Assembly (NCBI GenBank): GCA_009760855.2
Contig: WPIO01000041.1
Span: forward strand, 3,364,501 to 3,428,500
DNA length: 64,000 bases
Direction of reading: 5' to 3'
Source of the DNA: Cristatella mucedo
Taxonomy: Eukaryota > Bryozoa > Phylactolaemata > Cristatellidae
Shown: positions 52,850-63,990 of the stretch, one piece after another
Layout: each line of letters begins with the position of its first letter
How positions within the stretch are numbered: the first letter of the stretch is position 1
Notes under the pieces: generated by a model
What the model saw: only the letters and a program-made list of their open reading frames with translations
What the model was told of the DNA's origin: nothing
The model's database searches: none
Program-made: the position numbers and the translations under genes

Positions 52850-53650
52850 TCTCTAGGTGACCATGCTTTCAGTAGTGTGATTCCAAAGCTTAGAACTCCC
52901 TACCCACTGATATCCCTTCATTTCATGATTTGATGACATTCAAAAGCAAGCGGAAACATTTCATTTCAAACTCTCTTTGCTCAGCCCGAGTAAAGTTTTC
53001 TTTGTATAGCTTTGCCCAGAGAAAATGTGGACGTTGCGACTAAGGTAAAGAGCAATATTTTTGCATAGCACTCCAGAAAACCCGTCTTTACTCTAAGCGG
53101 TTTGATGGCTCACTTATGCGTGATTTAGTGCATGTTAGTAACAAGGGCTCCTAAAAACCGACGGCACTGGGTGTCTTTCTGTGGGATATTGCATGCTTGA
53201 CCAAGCACGATAATTTTCATGCTTTTGAATGTTTGTGTAAGCGAGATAAAAAAAAATCCATTTATCCTTGGTTATTGCATCTCGAACAGCGAGTTGTAAA
53301 GAACCTAAACGCAGATTTTGTTCTCATAGACCGCTAAACAAAAGACATAAGGGCTTATGGTTATACATTAGGACCTAAAGTCTGATAAGTAAGTTGCTAG
53401 TGTATTGAGTGATGGCATGCAAGATGGCTGGGCAGTCCCGTCCTTTCCTATTTCTTTCAGCTGGGAGAACAGTGAACAGCTAAAAGGTAGAAGATCGATC
53501 CTAAGACTAAACGATAAAGTGCATTCGTTATCAGCCCAAGTCCATGGGATACTTAACGATCACTTAGTCTCATCTGAGGCTGCAACAAATGTGAAGTTCC
53601 TACAAAGAGGTTGAGTTCTCTGAGGGTGCACAATCAAATTTATTACTATT
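52850..53650 (+). mobile_element. LINE A-like C-terminus and 3' tail
   Basis: FKSLGDHAFSS at about 52845-52880 followed by the AW-SLP-like region and, at 53570-53650, CTACAAAGAGGTTGAGTTCT CTGAGGGTG with an (ATT)-rich end. The middle is not recognisable. Confidence 0.5.
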
Positions 53651-53659
53651 ATTATCATT

Positions 53660-53960
53660 AATACTTATTAGTTTTACTATTAACAACCTTGCAAACACGT
53701 TCTTGCTAGTTTAGGGTCAAAGGCATCTTAAGACATCTGCATTTGCATTCATTCAAGATAATTGGATCGATTACTGCTTAGCTTAGTTGTAAGGAAGGCA
53801 GTAAGTTTAAAAAAATCTTCAAGCTACATCAGCAATAGAATTGTACAGTCTATTTATTTTTAGCAGCATACTTCAAGAAACTTCAAACTTTTACAAGCAA
53901 ATGCATTAATGTGCAACAGTTCTTCTTTTGCGGAAGCTCTAGGAAAGTTATGTATAGGTT
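53660..53960. other. Short stretch with nothing recognised
   Basis: AT-rich sequence between a LINE tail and candidate exon b. Confidence 0.3.
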
Positions 53961-53973
53961 GTTTTTAAATTAC

Positions 53974-54135
53974 CTCATTTACTAGGTCACTAGTAGTTTC
54001 GCTTGGCGATTTGAAACTGTCAGTTTTCCTTGTTTTTTCGTTCCAAGCTAATATTTCTTGAGAGCATACATCTCTGCTCGAGTGCGGATAAAGCATGCTC
54101 TCGTCTCCAGTGTCTCTTACAGCTGATATATTGAC
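53974..54135 (-). CDS. Candidate exon b of the unidentified second gene
   Basis: 162 nt (54 codons, phase 0 to 0) with acceptor TTCTACATCCCCCAG and donor GAG|GTAATT. The peptide begins VNISAVRDTGDESMLYPHSS and is polar and charged, without a membrane segment, like a cytoplasmic or linker region. It lies outside the LINE copies on either side. Product unknown. The length of the open frame and the acceptor make this one of the stronger candidates. Confidence 0.52.
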
Positions 54136-54439
54136 CTGGGGGATGTAGAACATTACAATATACAATGAGGGAATCTGAGTCAATGAAAAACGCTTCTGAG
54201 ATTGTTAATGCATACAGTTATACTTTTTTGGGAATAGCTAAACATCAAGTAAAATCGTTAAATATGATTACTACAAAAGTCTTGAAAACTACTTAATCCT
54301 AACATAATTTGATATCCTTGCCAGTGCAAGTATCTTGAAAGGTTTAAATGGTTCAAAATGCATGATTTTGTGTAAATAAGAGCTATTTTTCAGAAAAAAA
54401 CTGTTTTTCATACGTTTCTATCATTGATGAGCCCAATAC

Positions 54440-54800
54440 GGACGTACGTAATGTACCGTCTGCTCTTTTGACTCGAATTGTGTAGCTCTGCCTCTAACCA
54501 AATTCAAATATTATAGAGACCATGTCTTTGTTTAGATTGCTCCTAAACCTTGGAATTTACTCTCCAACGACCGCACAAAATATCACGACCTGACAACAGT
54601 GAAAATAAGCTATTTGGCCACCTATTGGTCTCAGCATTTGTTCCGTCCATTTGAATTTTCACTGGCTTACCTATTCATCCTGAAAATGTTTGCTTAGTAT
54701 TATAAACTAATTTGCACGTGTAATTTCTAGCACATCTAAAGTCCCTAGAAAGAGATTTAACTGCATTACGGTGCTGTGAAAATCTTGTATCGCTATTACT
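54440..54800 (+). mobile_element. LINE A-like 3' fragment
   Basis: GCTCCTAAACCTTGGAATTT ACTCTCC (AWNLLP-like) and CTAGAAAGAGATTTAACTGC mark a diverged plus-strand LINE end. Confidence 0.5.
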
Positions 54801-55429
54801 GTCCATGGACAATAAATCGTTATGTCCATCGATAAACTTAGAGCAGCATCGAGACGGCATCAGACGAATGTTTCATCCCCCACCCCAATTAATTTTTGTT
54901 ATAGCTAAACCACATTCATAAGGTTAGTGAAAAGTGACAGGCTAAATTTTCTACTGCGAGCACATTCATTAAGTCAGGTGTCGTCAGGATCCGGACCAAT
55001 TTCTAAACCGAACAGCAGTTTTCATCTTTGTATTCCAATAAAAACTAGATGTGAATTAGTATCTAAAATCAAACTAGCTAGTATATTGAAGGCATCCTCT
55101 AGGAAACCGAAGGGCAAACTTTAAAAGTCAAGATGCTGCAAAGAAACGATTTCAACAGCTAGTTAATCGTAAGGAAGTAGTGAGGGGTGTTTGACTTGAA
55201 ATGGTATATATGTGACAGTAAAATTAGTTGCTCATACCCTGTAAGCGCCACCTCAATGTTGGTTCATCTAGCATCGCTTCCGCCATTTGTCCTTTTGCTA
55301 TATGTATACAGGCTTTTCCAAAACGACTTATCTTTTGATTACCATTTTAATCCTGAATAAAGTTAGCCTACTTTCAGCGAAGGTACAGTTCCAAAACTGG
55401 GATCTGCTTATACAAGGGTACGGAGACCA

Positions 55430-55760
55430 AATTAGTTCATTCGTTTTTACTTCGCGTCTCGACAATTGCATTTCTCTTTGTTTTGGACTTCTGGCCTACG
55501 CTCTAACTCATCAGCAGCAGTTGTTAAATCCTAGTAGCTCGTTCCTGTGTAATAAACAGTACTGCTGACATATCACGCTACTGCTATCTAAGCTTCACTG
55601 ACTCCCTTTCAAATATTGATTTGACTTAAAAATCTTCTCTCTAGCTTACTGGTCTCCACTCGCTGGCATCAGCTTATCAAATTGACCTCCTTGCTCCTTC
55701 TGTATGCTCTGCTACCACTTTGGCTTCCAGCTTTATTGCCGTTTCTCACGCTAAATCAAT
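55430..55760 (+). mobile_element. LINE A RT C-terminal remnant
   Basis: TSRLDNCISLCFGLLAYALT followed by HQQQLLNPSSSFLCNKQYC matches TSRLDFCNSLLAGLPACAIRR-type LINE A sequence. 55.8-56.2 kb and 56.5-57.0 kb show nothing recognised. Confidence 0.6.
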
Positions 55761-56480
55761 ATCTTGTGACTACTTAGCTTCTTGATGTTTGCACAGAAAG
55801 TCTGTGACTCACTACTTGCTAGTCACTAACTGCATTGACTTTGCAGCATTAAATTCTCCGCTAATGACTCGTTGATTTCGCTACGCTTTCTCTGCACCCG
55901 ATTTAACTTCTTTCAATTTACCCGTTTCCTGTGTACCTTTATTCACGTATCTGTAAATTATTACGTTTACTAACTAGTAAATGTTGGTAAATTGGAGTCC
56001 TATTAGTTAGCAGGCCTGATTATTTTGTGTTATTGCACGCAGGCCTACAGAATATATCCGTGATCTTTTGCATGCACGTGTGAGCGTAATATCTTGCTAT
56101 TATTAACCGTCGATCTTTTCATCTATTAAGCAATAAATTGCCTGGACAGTATAATGTTTCTCTCAGGGTGTTATACCAAAGACCAATTATTTCATATACA
56201 GACAGTGTCAAAACAATCCTGGCAGTATGGCTGCAGCTGCTGTGGCTGTAGATTCTTTCGGGTAATAACAGGGTTCTCTACGATTCCTGACATGGCAATG
56301 TGATGCGAAGCGTGTGACAATTGTAATTGACAGCCCAAAAAAAGTACAGCCTATGTGCGGTTGGTATAAGTGTTTATAGTGTGACATCATTGATTCACGA
56401 TTTTTAATGACCTCCCATATCAAACCTTCCCGTGCTAGAGAGCAGCATCTGGTGACTCCAACAGTGGTGTCAGCATTTAC

Positions 56481-56513
56481 CTGACTTCTTCTTGATTCAT
56501 TCGGGTATCTTAG
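56481..56513 (-). CDS. Weak candidate mini-exon of the second gene
   Basis: 33 nt, phase 0 to 0, LRYPNESRRSQ, between GTCACAG and CAG|GTAAATG. The acceptor has a poor pyrimidine tract. It is listed only because strand and phase agree with the neighbouring candidates. Confidence 0.18.
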
Positions 56514-57029
56514 CTGTGACTGTTCATGAGCCGTCCTCGGATATGCTAGTCAAAAAAGGACTTATTTAGTGTAAGGTTCGGTGTCGTCATTAGTCAATAC
56601 CTACCAGTCGGCCTTCTATGGCAGGTTGGTAAAAAAAAAACCCGAATCCTGCTTTCTCCCTATCTACCGCTAGGTTATCAAACCTAGGATACGTAGATTT
56701 AAAGCGCTAAATAGCCCTCGTTGGGGGTAGCATCTTACTCTCCATGCTTCAGCACGTTGTGAAAAGTTTACCTTCGGCCGTTACTAAGTATCCATTTTAA
56801 TTCTTAGGCCCAGTGACTACAGTCTTTCTATATGTCGCTTAGCATGCAATCCACTTAATCGGCGACAGGCAGTTAATAGACAGCCTCCTAAATTCCACCT
56901 GTTAAATTTCCTATAACTAAAAATCAAGAGGTTAAGATCATGCTATCTAGAAGAAGCAACATGCATGTCCTGAGACCTAAAAGTGGGCCATTGGTCAATC
57001 TGCTTCGATCAGATCCCCATCAGACACCA

Positions 57030-58830
57030 TGCCTCACACTGTTGTAATCTACCAATTTTCTTCTGTCTGTCAAAACTTGTTTATGGAGGAGTTTTCGGAG
57101 TTAATCTTCAGCAAAATATTTGTGTGCGACAAGGCGTTACTGATCGGAGACTCGAAAATTCACTTTGACAACCCTAGAAGTAGCCAGGTCTACTATTTTT
57201 TGTCTATCCTGAGAACTTCGGTTTGATCCAACACGTTAACCATACAAGTCACGTCGGTGGCCATATCCTGGATTTCATTCTACCGATAAAGTCTAGTAAA
57301 AGACTTTGTCTCCAGAGGACCCAATTCCATTCCGTTTGTGGTCTATACTACCCGATAAAAGTAGCCCAGCCATAGCCAAAATTTTTATTGCTTTTCTGAA
57401 ATAGGGGTTGTACCAAAGTTCTATAAACCGGCTACCGTTAAACAGATACTTTAAAAGCCTGGATTAGATACAGAACTCCTAGAAACTATCATCCATTTTC
57501 TTTTTTTACTTTTTTGTCAAAGATTTTTGAAACATTGTTGCTGAGCAGTGTGTAGCACACATTGAAAATAATGAATTGTCAGAAATATTGCTGTCGGGGT
57601 TCAATCGGTAGCACTCCACTGAAGCTGCTCACCTTCCTGTTAACAACGACGTCCTATGCAGCAATGATGGCGGGAAGTCACTGCCCTAGCCCTGCTAAAT
57701 CTATCAGCTGCCTTTGACACTGTTAAAACTATTGTATCCTTTTTGAAGAACTCAGAACGACAATCGATCGGGCCAAGGAGGCACTGGCATGATCAAATTG
57801 TATTTGTCTGGTGTTCAACCCGTGTCGTGTGGGGGTCAGGTCTCATCCGCCATTGGAATCAGCTTCAGCGATTGATAGACTGAACGCTTGCCTTGCAGAT
57901 ATTCGATCCTAGCTGAGGGTAAAAAACTAACGACGATAAAATGAAACTGCTACTCAAGAAAAACCCCAAGCGTTTTGCTGGAATAGAAGACTTTTTTCTT
58001 CAATTAGACAATGCTGTTGTGCAACCACCACCATGTTGTGCAACCACCACCATGGTCTCTACATTTAGGTGTCGTCTTTGACGGCTGCCTAAATTTTCAA
58101 TGCTTCTTCAAGAAGACTTCTTCAACAGCTAGCTATTACGTACGATCTCCACCTAAGATTATGAACTTTCTTTCACTTTGGCATGCAATAACATATAACT
58201 AGCTCCATGGTTCTATCTTGGCTAGATTATTACAGTTTTATTTTGGCTAGTTCACTAAGCCACTGCAGCTGGTGATGAATATGGCTGCAAGGCTACTTTA
58301 CAAATCCGAGAGGTTTAACCAAGTGACTCCTTCGCTGAAAGTCCTTGGACGACTTGAAGGTTTATCAACTGATGTGAAACAAAGTACTTACTCTAACCCG
58401 CAAGGCCCTCCATGGTTTGGCTCCTTCAGACCTAGCTGAACTGTCCTACCAGTTTCAGTCTCCGGGTACCCTCAGGTCCTCTATATACAATAAATCAACT
58501 GCTCTGGGCCTTTTTTGAAGACCATTGGCAACAGAAGCTTTTGCTCTGCAGGTCTAAGACTGTAGAACTCGCTTTCACTGTTCTTATGCGACAAGATATA
58601 TACTCCTGCTGCCGACTATATCACATTCTGTCCAGCCGTCCTGAGCTCGTTCTTCAATACTACTCACCACCTTAACTGCTCTTCCGATTCTGTTATGCTT
58701 CTCACTTTCCATTTTTGAGTGAGATGAAGCACGTTCGCTAACGAATGCATACAGTAAGCCGCTAAGGTTTTTATCATGCTATACAAAACTCTCCTTCATA
58801 ACTCTCACATAGTCTTGGTGGGTTGGTGGA
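57030..58830 (+). mobile_element. LINE B copy retaining an endonuclease piece
   Basis: 57029-57226 reads KALLIGDSKIHFDNPRSSQV YYFLSILRTS, the GDFNxHxD block of APE endonuclease in non-LTR elements. After a deletion it jumps to the RT start (57300, SPEDPIPFRLWS) and continues, heavily broken, to the C-terminus and 3' end near 58830. The only LINE B copy here with endonuclease sequence. Confidence 0.75.
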
Positions 58831-58849
58831 TTTACGGACAGAGATGCAA

Positions 58850-59440
58850 CAGTTATCAAGCCACACAGAGGTCCCAGCTTCTGCATGATCTCTTCTGCTA
58901 CAGCTAAACACTCTAAATTATCGCTAACTTTCTGCACCAGCTACACTCTGAAGAGTTTTAGTTTAACTGGAAATTTTGACTACTGGCAAAGGGCGAACAT
59001 ACCCTCTCAGCCGCCTGTTCATACCGCTCGGCAGTCATTCTATGGGGTTAAAGTCAGGCTCCTGGCTTGGCCACTGAGTCAGCATCAAGCAAGGATTTGT
59101 CAAAAAGTACTCGACTGGCCTGAAAAATGCTTAGGTGTGTTACCTCGTTGCCAACTTACATCCGATTGGCACCACAGCATGCCCTATCTTGACGACGTTT
59201 AAAAAGAAGCTAGAAAAGCAGCTACGCATCACAACATTTACTCGTTCCATGCGATTCTTTCTTTGTGTGCTTATGCGTGCTGACACTTTACTGGCGGCGA
59301 ATAATCATGTTTGCATGCTGACTGTAATTTCACTTTTAACAATGTTATGCTTGAGTCAATGAGCATGCTTGCACTAACCATTCGACCATGCTTTCTTTGC
59401 ATCTTACATAAAGTGCCGAGAAAGAGATTAAATTCTACAT
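58850..59440 (+). mobile_element. LINE A C-terminus and 3' UTR
   Basis: LTTFKKKLEKQLRITTFTRS at 59190-59250, then GATTCTTTCTTTGTGTGCTT and CTTTCTTTGCATCTTACATAA AGTGCCGAGAAAGAGATTAA. Tail cut by SINE2. Confidence 0.65.
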
Positions 59441-59450
59441 GTATGCATAC

Positions 59451-59628
59451 TGGTGAGTCGTGATGGCACACTAGATAAGGTGGTTGCTTTTCATGACCTC
59501 AGTCCTGAGGTCGTGAGTTCAAATCCTGTGGTAGGCAATCCTTTATTGTCACTTCAAGCACGGTCATAGCCATCAAGGCTCTTCTGTCGCTATACAAAAG
59601 AGGCCGTTAAATCAGCTAGTATTTTTAA
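59451..59628 (+). mobile_element. SINE2 copy, full length
   Basis: GGTGAGTCGTGATGGCACAC TAGATAAGGTGG head, GAGTTCAAATCCTG as B box, tail CTTCTGTCGCTATACAAAAG AGGCCGTTAAATCAGCTAG. Confidence 0.85.
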
Positions 59629-59639
59629 TATGTATATGT

Positions 59640-60130
59640 TATTATTATTTTTATTATTACTATTAATTCGATTAACCTAAATAGTTTTAAGTAAGGTAGC
59701 TTTTTGACGAATGACGCCGAGTGCTGATTCAGTGGCCCACCCACTAGCATGATTTGAACCCCAAAGAACGAATACAGAGCTATATGGATAGGTGGCTGAA
59801 GGCGGCCTTCCTCACATACCAGCCGTGGACCTGTTCAGTAAACTCAGGATTTGTGGAATGTGCCGCAACAGAAAACACATTGATGAAGCTAGTGCTTGGA
59901 TTGACTTTGGCGTCATTAAGAGTGATGCGACAATGTCATATTAAACTCACGTAAAACAACAGCATATGCGTTTTTTGGGTTGTCAATAAATATTTTCACA
60001 GACTAAATAAATTTAGCATGTCATCCTAGAAAATCCACTTAAATTGGCAGGTACACCAGATGAGGCCATGCTGCAAGGATTCTTTTGAGGCTGAGTGTAA
60101 GACTTTAAAAAGAAAATACTCAACGTAAGG
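59640..60130. other. Stretch with an unassigned open frame
   Basis: An (ATT)-rich run at 59640-59670, then a plus-strand frame 59754-59954 (66 codons, MNPKERIQSYMDRWLKAAFL...) and an overlapping minus frame with a GTATGT donor at about 59816. Neither has a full set of splice signals or a family match. Confidence 0.25.
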
Positions 60131-60140
60131 GATCTGCTTA

Positions 60141-60270
60141 CCGAGCTGGATTGGTCCAGCGGTTAAGGCGCTCGCCACGGCCAAGGTCTGGCTGAGGTCG
60201 TGGGCTGGAGCCCCGAGGCATATGTAAAGCGCCTGAATAGAGATTAAGTTCCCTTGGGGCGCTATACAAA

Positions 60271-60275
<5 letters not shown>
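60141..60275 (+). mobile_element. SINE1 copy, well preserved
   Basis: CCGAGCTGGATTGGTCCAGC GGTTAAGGCG head, GTGGGCTGGAGCCCC middle, AAGCGCCTGAATAGAGATTAAG tail and GGGGCGCTATACAAATTAAT. Runs into (TA)n. Confidence 0.85.

Positions 60276-60352
<77 letters not shown>
60270..60352. repeat. (TA)n microsatellite at a SINE1 end
   Basis: About 80 bp of TA with one GTA interruption, continuous with the ATTATATAT end of SINE1. It gives the Tyr/Ile frame 60371-60138. Confidence 0.95.
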
Positions 60353-60354
<2 letters not shown>

Positions 60355-60689
60355 GAACAGAATTTTGTCATACAGTTAGACTGAAACGCAAATTACTCTA
60401 CAAGTGAGAGATCATGTTTGTTTATTTGCTGATTCTGAGCAGCTCTAAAACATTATCTATTTCAATACGTAGGGGGCTAACCATGAATTACACAATAGAG
60501 ATAACCATTGTATGTCTATTTTGGTTGCATCTTAGAAATCTTGTATGCAACTGAAAAATCACTCAACGTAAATGCAAGAATAAAATTGATTGATTTTGGT
60601 GAACTATTTGGGCATAAAACCTACAGTAATTGTATTTTATAGACATTTGTTGTACCTTGTGTACCTTTTTTTACCGCTCAGTTGTTCTT

Positions 60690-61745
60690 ATGCTTTGCTC
60701 CCTCCCAGCCTTTGAGCACCTTGAATTCTCTCAACTCATTTGCTGCATGTATTGATGACATCCGCACGTGGATGGCAGGAAATTTTTTTTTAAGCTAAGC
60801 GATGACAAAATTACCTTATTAGTTATGGGCAAACCCAGTGTGCTTCAGAAATTAGAAAGGCTGACGCTCAAAATTGGCTCTGCCAGCACCATGGAATCAG
60901 CTCGAAATCTAGGTGTCATGCTCCTAAGCAACCTCTCGTTAGACGACCACATCAGTTCCACAATCAAGTCTGGCTACTCTCAGATGCATAAATGGCTAAA
61001 ACTCGGGCGTGTTTAGATAAAGAAACCACTTTTAAGTTGGTCCATTCATTTGTGACATCCCGTCAAGACTTCCGAAACTCACTGCTTGCTGACCTACCTG
61101 CATGTGCAATCAGGTGATTACAGCTGGTGTAAAACCTCACAGCTAGTCGTGTCTGTCGTGAGCGTCACAGTTGCCACATCATAATACTTCTCGCCGATCT
61201 GCACTGAATACCAGTCAAGCAACGGATCGCCTTAAAGGTTTAGTCGCTCACTTTTACATCACTTCATTCTTTGGCTCCAGCCTATCTCTTTGATCTACTC
61301 CCCCATCAGGCCAAGCATCGTACCACCCGCTTTTCTGGAATCCAACAGTTTACCAATACCTCGTACAAACCTCAAATCCTTTGGAGATGACGCATTTAAT
61401 TTATATGCTCTCAAAGCCTGAAACTCACTCCCGACTTGCGTCAGAATATCCCCTGACTTGACTAAATTTGAAAAGAACTTAAAACACACCTATTTAGGAC
61501 AGCATTTAGTGGGTTCCTGTGATTCGTCCTTCATGTGCTTATCCGTGCTGATACTGTGCATGCTGCCACTAACCACACTTGCATGCTGACCCTGTGAATG
61601 TCAACCCTAACCATGTTATTCATGTTGTTTACCAAGCATGATATTACTCACCATTCAATCGCGTTTCCCTTTGGAGCAAATTTAAAGCGCCTAGAAAGCG
61701 ATTAAGTTCTCTGAGGGTGCTCTTTTAAGTGCATTATTATTATTA
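60690..61745 (+). mobile_element. LINE A copy, RT end to (ATT)n
   Basis: From SSLNSLAACIDDIRTWM-like sequence (60720) through FFKLSDDKITLLVMGKPSV, ESARNLGVMLLSNLSLDDHI and the C-terminus, to GCGCCTAGAAAGCGATTAAG TTCTCTGAGGGTGC and (ATT)n at 61735. The clearest plus-strand LINE A 3' half. Confidence 0.85.
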
Positions 61746-62061
61746 TTTGTGACCTAACAAAATTCATACTTGCTTTGTCTTTCACCAATGGCATAGATGT
61801 CGCATCTAAAAAAACTCAATGATTTAACCATCTTTCTATCAATTATAGAATAGGCTACAAAAAATGGGGGCATAATGCCTAATCCCTCGGACTTTCCCTC
61901 TTAAAGATCCCACTTCTCTATTTTTTTGGTCAATGTTCTAGATTTCACAGTCTACCAATTCGACCTCCTTGCTCTTTGAATGTGCTCTTGAACCACCCGA
62001 TCACTTGTTTTCAGTCGCTTCATTGTTCCACTAACTATCTTTTGGTGATCAGACCTTTAGT

Positions 62062-62150
62062 TTAATAATAATAATAATAATACATTTTATAAAGTGCCCA
62101 CAAAGAACCTAATATATTTCTAGGTGCTTTATAATTACTGCACCGAAAGC
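62062..62150 (-). mobile_element. LINE A tail
   Basis: (AAT)n then ACATTTTATAAAGTGCCCAC and CTAGGTGCTTTATAATTACTG. The sequence from 61.75 to 62.06 kb shares a short phrase (TTCGACCTCCTTGCTC) with 55.68 kb. Confidence 0.6.
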
Positions 62151-62424
62151 AGGAATGAGTTTGTACTCGCCGAAAGCCTAGAATTAGTTTCGGGCCTCAG
62201 TCAACACCTGCGATGACTTTTTATTATTTAAGTCTTGTTCGCTTAGCTATCCTTGCTGTCCCGGTGGAATCTTTTGTCTAGTCTACTTTGCAGGCTTACT
62301 TGAGCCTTATTTAGTGCATGACGCTAAATGGCGAATCTACTAACCAATGTCTCTGACTCTTATTTGTGCGTACTTTTGCAGGCATTCTACCTCGTATTTC
62401 AGTAAATTTTGAAGATTGCTTATC

Positions 62425-62500
62425 TTATAGTGAGTTGCAACGCGCCTGAATAGTGCTTTCGTTTTTAATGGTGCTATACAAGCTACTTATTATTGTTGCC
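62425..62500 (+). mobile_element. SINE1 tail fragment
   Basis: CAACGCGCCTGAATAGTGCT ... GGTGCTATACAAGCTAC resembles the SINE1 3' part; no head is visible. Confidence 0.4.
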
Positions 62501-62619
62501 ATTGTCGTTACTGTATCTAAAATTACAGGAGAACATTAAATACCATACCAAGCATATTTATGAATACTAGCAGCCTCGTGCTCTAATTATCGGATCATTA
62601 ATCATTGTTATTATTAAGA

Positions 62620-62790
62620 CAACTTTGTAGCATTATTCCCTTTGCAGCAAATGTAAAGCGCCTAGAAAAAGATTATGTTCTCTGAGGGCGCTTTAGCAAG
62701 TGAATTATTATTATTTTTATTATTCAAAAGTTTAATCTTCTTTTAGGCCCTTTATACATGCTGATAAGAAAGCATGCCAATAATTTAGCA
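62620..62790. mobile_element. Opposed LINE A tails
   Basis: A plus-strand tail (62635-62728: GCAGCAAATGTAAAGCGCCT ... (ATT)n) faces a diverged minus-strand tail (62737-62790: TTAATCTTCTTTTAGGCCC). Confidence 0.6.
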
Positions 62791-62951
62791 ATAGCAAGCA
62801 TATTCAATCATGTCTGCTAGAGGAACACAAGTGACCAGACATTTAAATAATTGCTTCCAAGATAAAAAATCCCTACAAGACTTAAAAGCTCTATTATCGA
62901 TCAAGTTCATGGTGCTGGTTCAGCTAAAACATAGAATCTATGCAGACTTAC

Positions 62952-63008
62952 CGGGAACAATGCTTTTCCAGTCATTTTGGCAGGCGTACTCGTTTGACGC
63001 GGATATGA
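62952..63008 (-). CDS. Candidate exon a of an unidentified second gene
   Basis: 57 nt between a pyrimidine-rich acceptor (CTATTTTGTTTCAG) and a consensus donor (CCG|GTAAGT). In phase 0 it reads SYPRQTSTPAKMTGKALFP with no stop. The product is not recognised. It shares strand and phase with the candidate exons at 54.0, 48.7, 45.1 and 35.3 kb. A chance pairing of splice signals around an open 57-nt segment is possible. Confidence 0.42.
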
Positions 63009-63359
63009 CTGAAACAAAATAGCCCACAAAATTAAAGTCAATCGCTGTACACTGCCATACAACAGTTGTGGATCCTTACCTTCAATACAGCATCTCAAAA
63101 CTTTTAACAAAATATTTATCAATTTTTTAAGAAGAACAGCTAAATGCTTGGAACAATTTATGAATTGTTCACAATACCTCTGGTTCCAAGATTTTTGAAT
63201 CATCGAATTCTAGTTGCTTGATCGCGTAACGATGAGTTGAACATGAAGGTTTCTCTAAAACTAAAAAACAAGCTATTTGGAGTAAAAATATGACACTTAT
63301 GCTGTTGAGATGTACAGATATAAAATAAATGAATGCTATTATAATATAAATTTAAAGTA

Positions 63360-63490
63360 CCACAATGTAATTTATCATCGTCTGCAAGTCCACAAAGCCA
63401 AAAGATTACGCAGGTGTTACGAAGGTGAATTTTCGATAGCCTACTAGAGCCTAGGTGGCTGTATGTACTCAGACATTTAGCCAAAAGATT
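63360..63490 (-). mobile_element. LINE B 3' terminus, diverged
   Basis: CACAATGTAATTTATCATCG TC, GCAGGTGTTACGAAGGTGAA and GCCTAGGTGGCTGTATGTAC follow the LINE B end in minus orientation. Confidence 0.65.
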
Positions 63491-63546
63491 GTATCATTCA
63501 AAACAAAGATAAAATCAAAAGTACAGCTGAATCAGCTATCCTACTA

Positions 63547-63660
63547 CGTAGTTTGTATATCAATGCCTGCCGATCCGTGAGAAAATGTATCTCCACCGTC
63601 ATTCCGACATTCAGCTGTTTTGAACAATGCTGCAGAAAAGACTTCTCGCATTGGCGTTAT
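63547..63660 (-). CDS. Weak candidate exon upstream of exon a
   Basis: An open phase-0 frame of 38 codons (ITPMREVFSAALFKTAEC...) follows a GGGCCCGTGCAG acceptor and ends at a TAG with no good donor before it. It could be a broken exon or chance. Confidence 0.18.
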
Positions 63661-63934
63661 CTGCACGGGCCCACTTAAAATGTGCAGTGGATGCAATCGC
63701 TATTTTCAGACTATAGCAGACGTGGTGGCTACTGCTTGCAACCCAATTACAGTGAAAAACTTACGCATGTATTAAGACAACACTTTGGGAGGTCGCCTCG
63801 AGTGCGTAGCATGTCATTTAAAGACCAGTGCCTACGGATTGAAAAAAAACAATAAATAATATTCATTTGTATATCACTATGGAAAAACATAATCGTTATC
63901 CAGGCTTTAAAAATATGCTACAGGGCTATTGCCC

Positions 63935-63990
63935 ACGAACCTGGTCGTCAAAGGCGAGCACCTTAACTCGTGGGCCAAACTAGGAACGCT
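63935..63990 (-). mobile_element. SINE1 head-like fragment
   Basis: The reverse complement reads GTTTGGCCCACGAGTTAAGG TGCTCGCC, close to the SINE1 head. It is the only minus-strand SINE1-like sequence I found, and it lacks the tail. Confidence 0.4.

Noticed and set aside
56208-56423. 71-codon minus frame and a possible exon after GCCATGTCAG
   Set aside because: The attractive frame (ENPVITRKNLQPQQLQPYCQ) needs a phase other than 0, has no good donor and ends in a stop.
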